5,119 nt of DNA from DAOUGC01 sp034429695. GTDB taxonomy: Bacteria > Chloroflexota > Anaerolineae > Anaerolineales > Anaerolineaceae. Below, one piece after another: positions 4,810 to 5,119 of this stretch (position 1 is the stretch's first letter; every line of letters starts with the position of its first letter). The position numbers and the translations under genes are program-made. Under the pieces are notes generated by a model. That model ran no database searches. It was not told the origin of the DNA and saw only the letters and a list, made by a program, of their open reading frames with translations. Location of the stretch: NCBI GenBank assembly GCA_034429695.1, contig DAOUGC010000113.1, positions 1-5,119 on the forward strand, in the 5' to 3' direction.

Positions 4810-5119
4810 ATGACCGGAACCAAAGGAATGACGCATTATTCAACCGAGACGAAGCTGCTAGCCATCCAGTTGCACGAGGAAGGCGGGCTTACCTATGCCC
4901 AGGTGGCGGGGCAACTTGGGATCCGTCAGGCGGAGCGTATCCGCGCCTGGAAGCGTGCTTACCGCCGCGAAGGAGTGGCGGCGTTTGAAAAGCCGATCGG
5001 ACGGCCACGGAAAGACGGTCAGGCACGTGCGGAGCTGGAACAGTTACGCATGGAGAATGCGCTGCTAAAAAAATTCCATACCGAGTTGCGCAAACTTATG
5101 CCCGCGAGGCGCGATATCG
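4810..5119 (+). CDS. IS3-family transposase OrfA (3' end outside window)
   Basis: OrfA is the DNA-binding half of the IS3-type transposase; fused to OrfB by frameshifting it gives the active enzyme. ATG 4810 has AGGAGGT 9 nt upstream; ATG 4828 is a weaker choice because AAGGA abuts it. The 103 visible residues show a helix-turn-helix at about 11-55 (TKLLAIQLHEEGGLTYAQVA, then LGI, and RIRAWKRAYRREG), a basic linker GRPRK at 64-68, and a leucine-zipper-like helix ELEQLRMENALLKK at 75-88 used for multimerisation. The reading frame is still open at the window end. Codons 86-88 contain the slippery A7; beyond it frame 0 continues FHTELRKLMPARRDI. No damage is seen, so this copy may be active, but only its first part can be judged. 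Confidence 0.87.
   Translation, partial: MTGTKGMTHYSTETKLLAIQLHEEGGLTYAQVAGQLGIRQAERIRAWKRAYRREGVAAFEKPIGRPRKDGQARAELEQLRMENALLKKFHTELRKLMPARRDI
5067..5073 (+). other. A7 slippery heptamer for programmed -1 frameshift OrfA to OrfB
   Basis: In frame 0 the bases read CTA AAA AAA TTC, so A AAA AAA fits the X XXY YYZ rule. It directly follows the zipper segment ENALLKK, where IS150-like elements shift. After a -1 slip the frame reads IPYRVAQTYAREARY with no stop to the window end, an OrfB-like basic start. Confidence 0.7.

Larger units (their letters stand above)
4736..5119 (+). mobile_element. IS3-family insertion sequence (IS150-like), left part; right end outside window
   Basis: The element starts with TGAACTGACCCC at 4736, the kind of terminal repeat seen in IS3-family elements, and contains the OrfA gene with an IS150-style slippery A7. 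OrfB, the DDE catalytic part, and the right terminal repeat would lie beyond the window. The element sits in the intergenic gap 47 bp past the previous stop codon, so it breaks no reading frame seen here. The flank ends in GATC; a short target duplication cannot be tested without the right end. Confidence 0.82.

Noticed and set aside
4661..4843. Minus-strand frames across the insertion-sequence left end
   Set aside because: They span the terminal repeat and hairpin and have no domain, binding site or similarity that I recognise.

Overview
The window reads as a bacterial chromosome segment. Its closest likely match is Chloroflexota, class Anaerolineae; this is an inference from the style of the Tat proteins and of the MiaB-type enzyme, not from a marker gene. 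All recognisable genes lie on the + strand and base composition is moderately GC-rich. No rRNA, tRNA, CRISPR array or phage gene is visible.

Layout: (1) Positions 1-1384 carry a twin-arginine translocation (Tat) cluster: the C-terminal part of TatC, a 62-residue TatA, and a TatB-like protein with a very long acidic, proline-rich tail, closed by a rho-independent terminator. A -10-like box between tatC and tatA suggests a second promoter inside the cluster. (2) Positions 1393-2353 hold a single-gene unit for an exported or membrane-anchored protein of unknown function. It has a signal peptide, a small outer domain with two C-x4-C motifs and a hydrophobic C-terminal half, followed by a perfect 11-bp terminator hairpin. 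(3) Positions 2418-3797 hold miaB, a radical-SAM tRNA methylthiotransferase. Its promoter sits so close to the ATG that the mRNA is probably leaderless. It has its own terminator. (4) Positions 3796-4688 hold a gene for a two-transmembrane protein with a long helical, Thr/Ser-rich extracytoplasmic segment, function unknown. (5) From 4736 to the window end lies the left part of an IS3-family (IS150-like) insertion sequence: terminal repeat, a hairpin that covers the Shine-Dalgarno, OrfA, and an A7 slippery heptamer for -1 frameshifting into OrfB.

The Tat genes form one machine that exports folded proteins: TatC and TatB act as receptor and TatA as pore. The three downstream transcription units appear independent, each with its own promoter and, apart from the last, its own terminator. 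The insertion sequence landed 47 bp past the last chromosomal stop codon and may have separated that gene from its original terminator.

I see no clearly new multi-gene system here. The points most worth a second look are the leaderless miaB, the RBS-masking hairpin of the insertion sequence, the unusual TatB tail, and the two uncharacterised envelope proteins.
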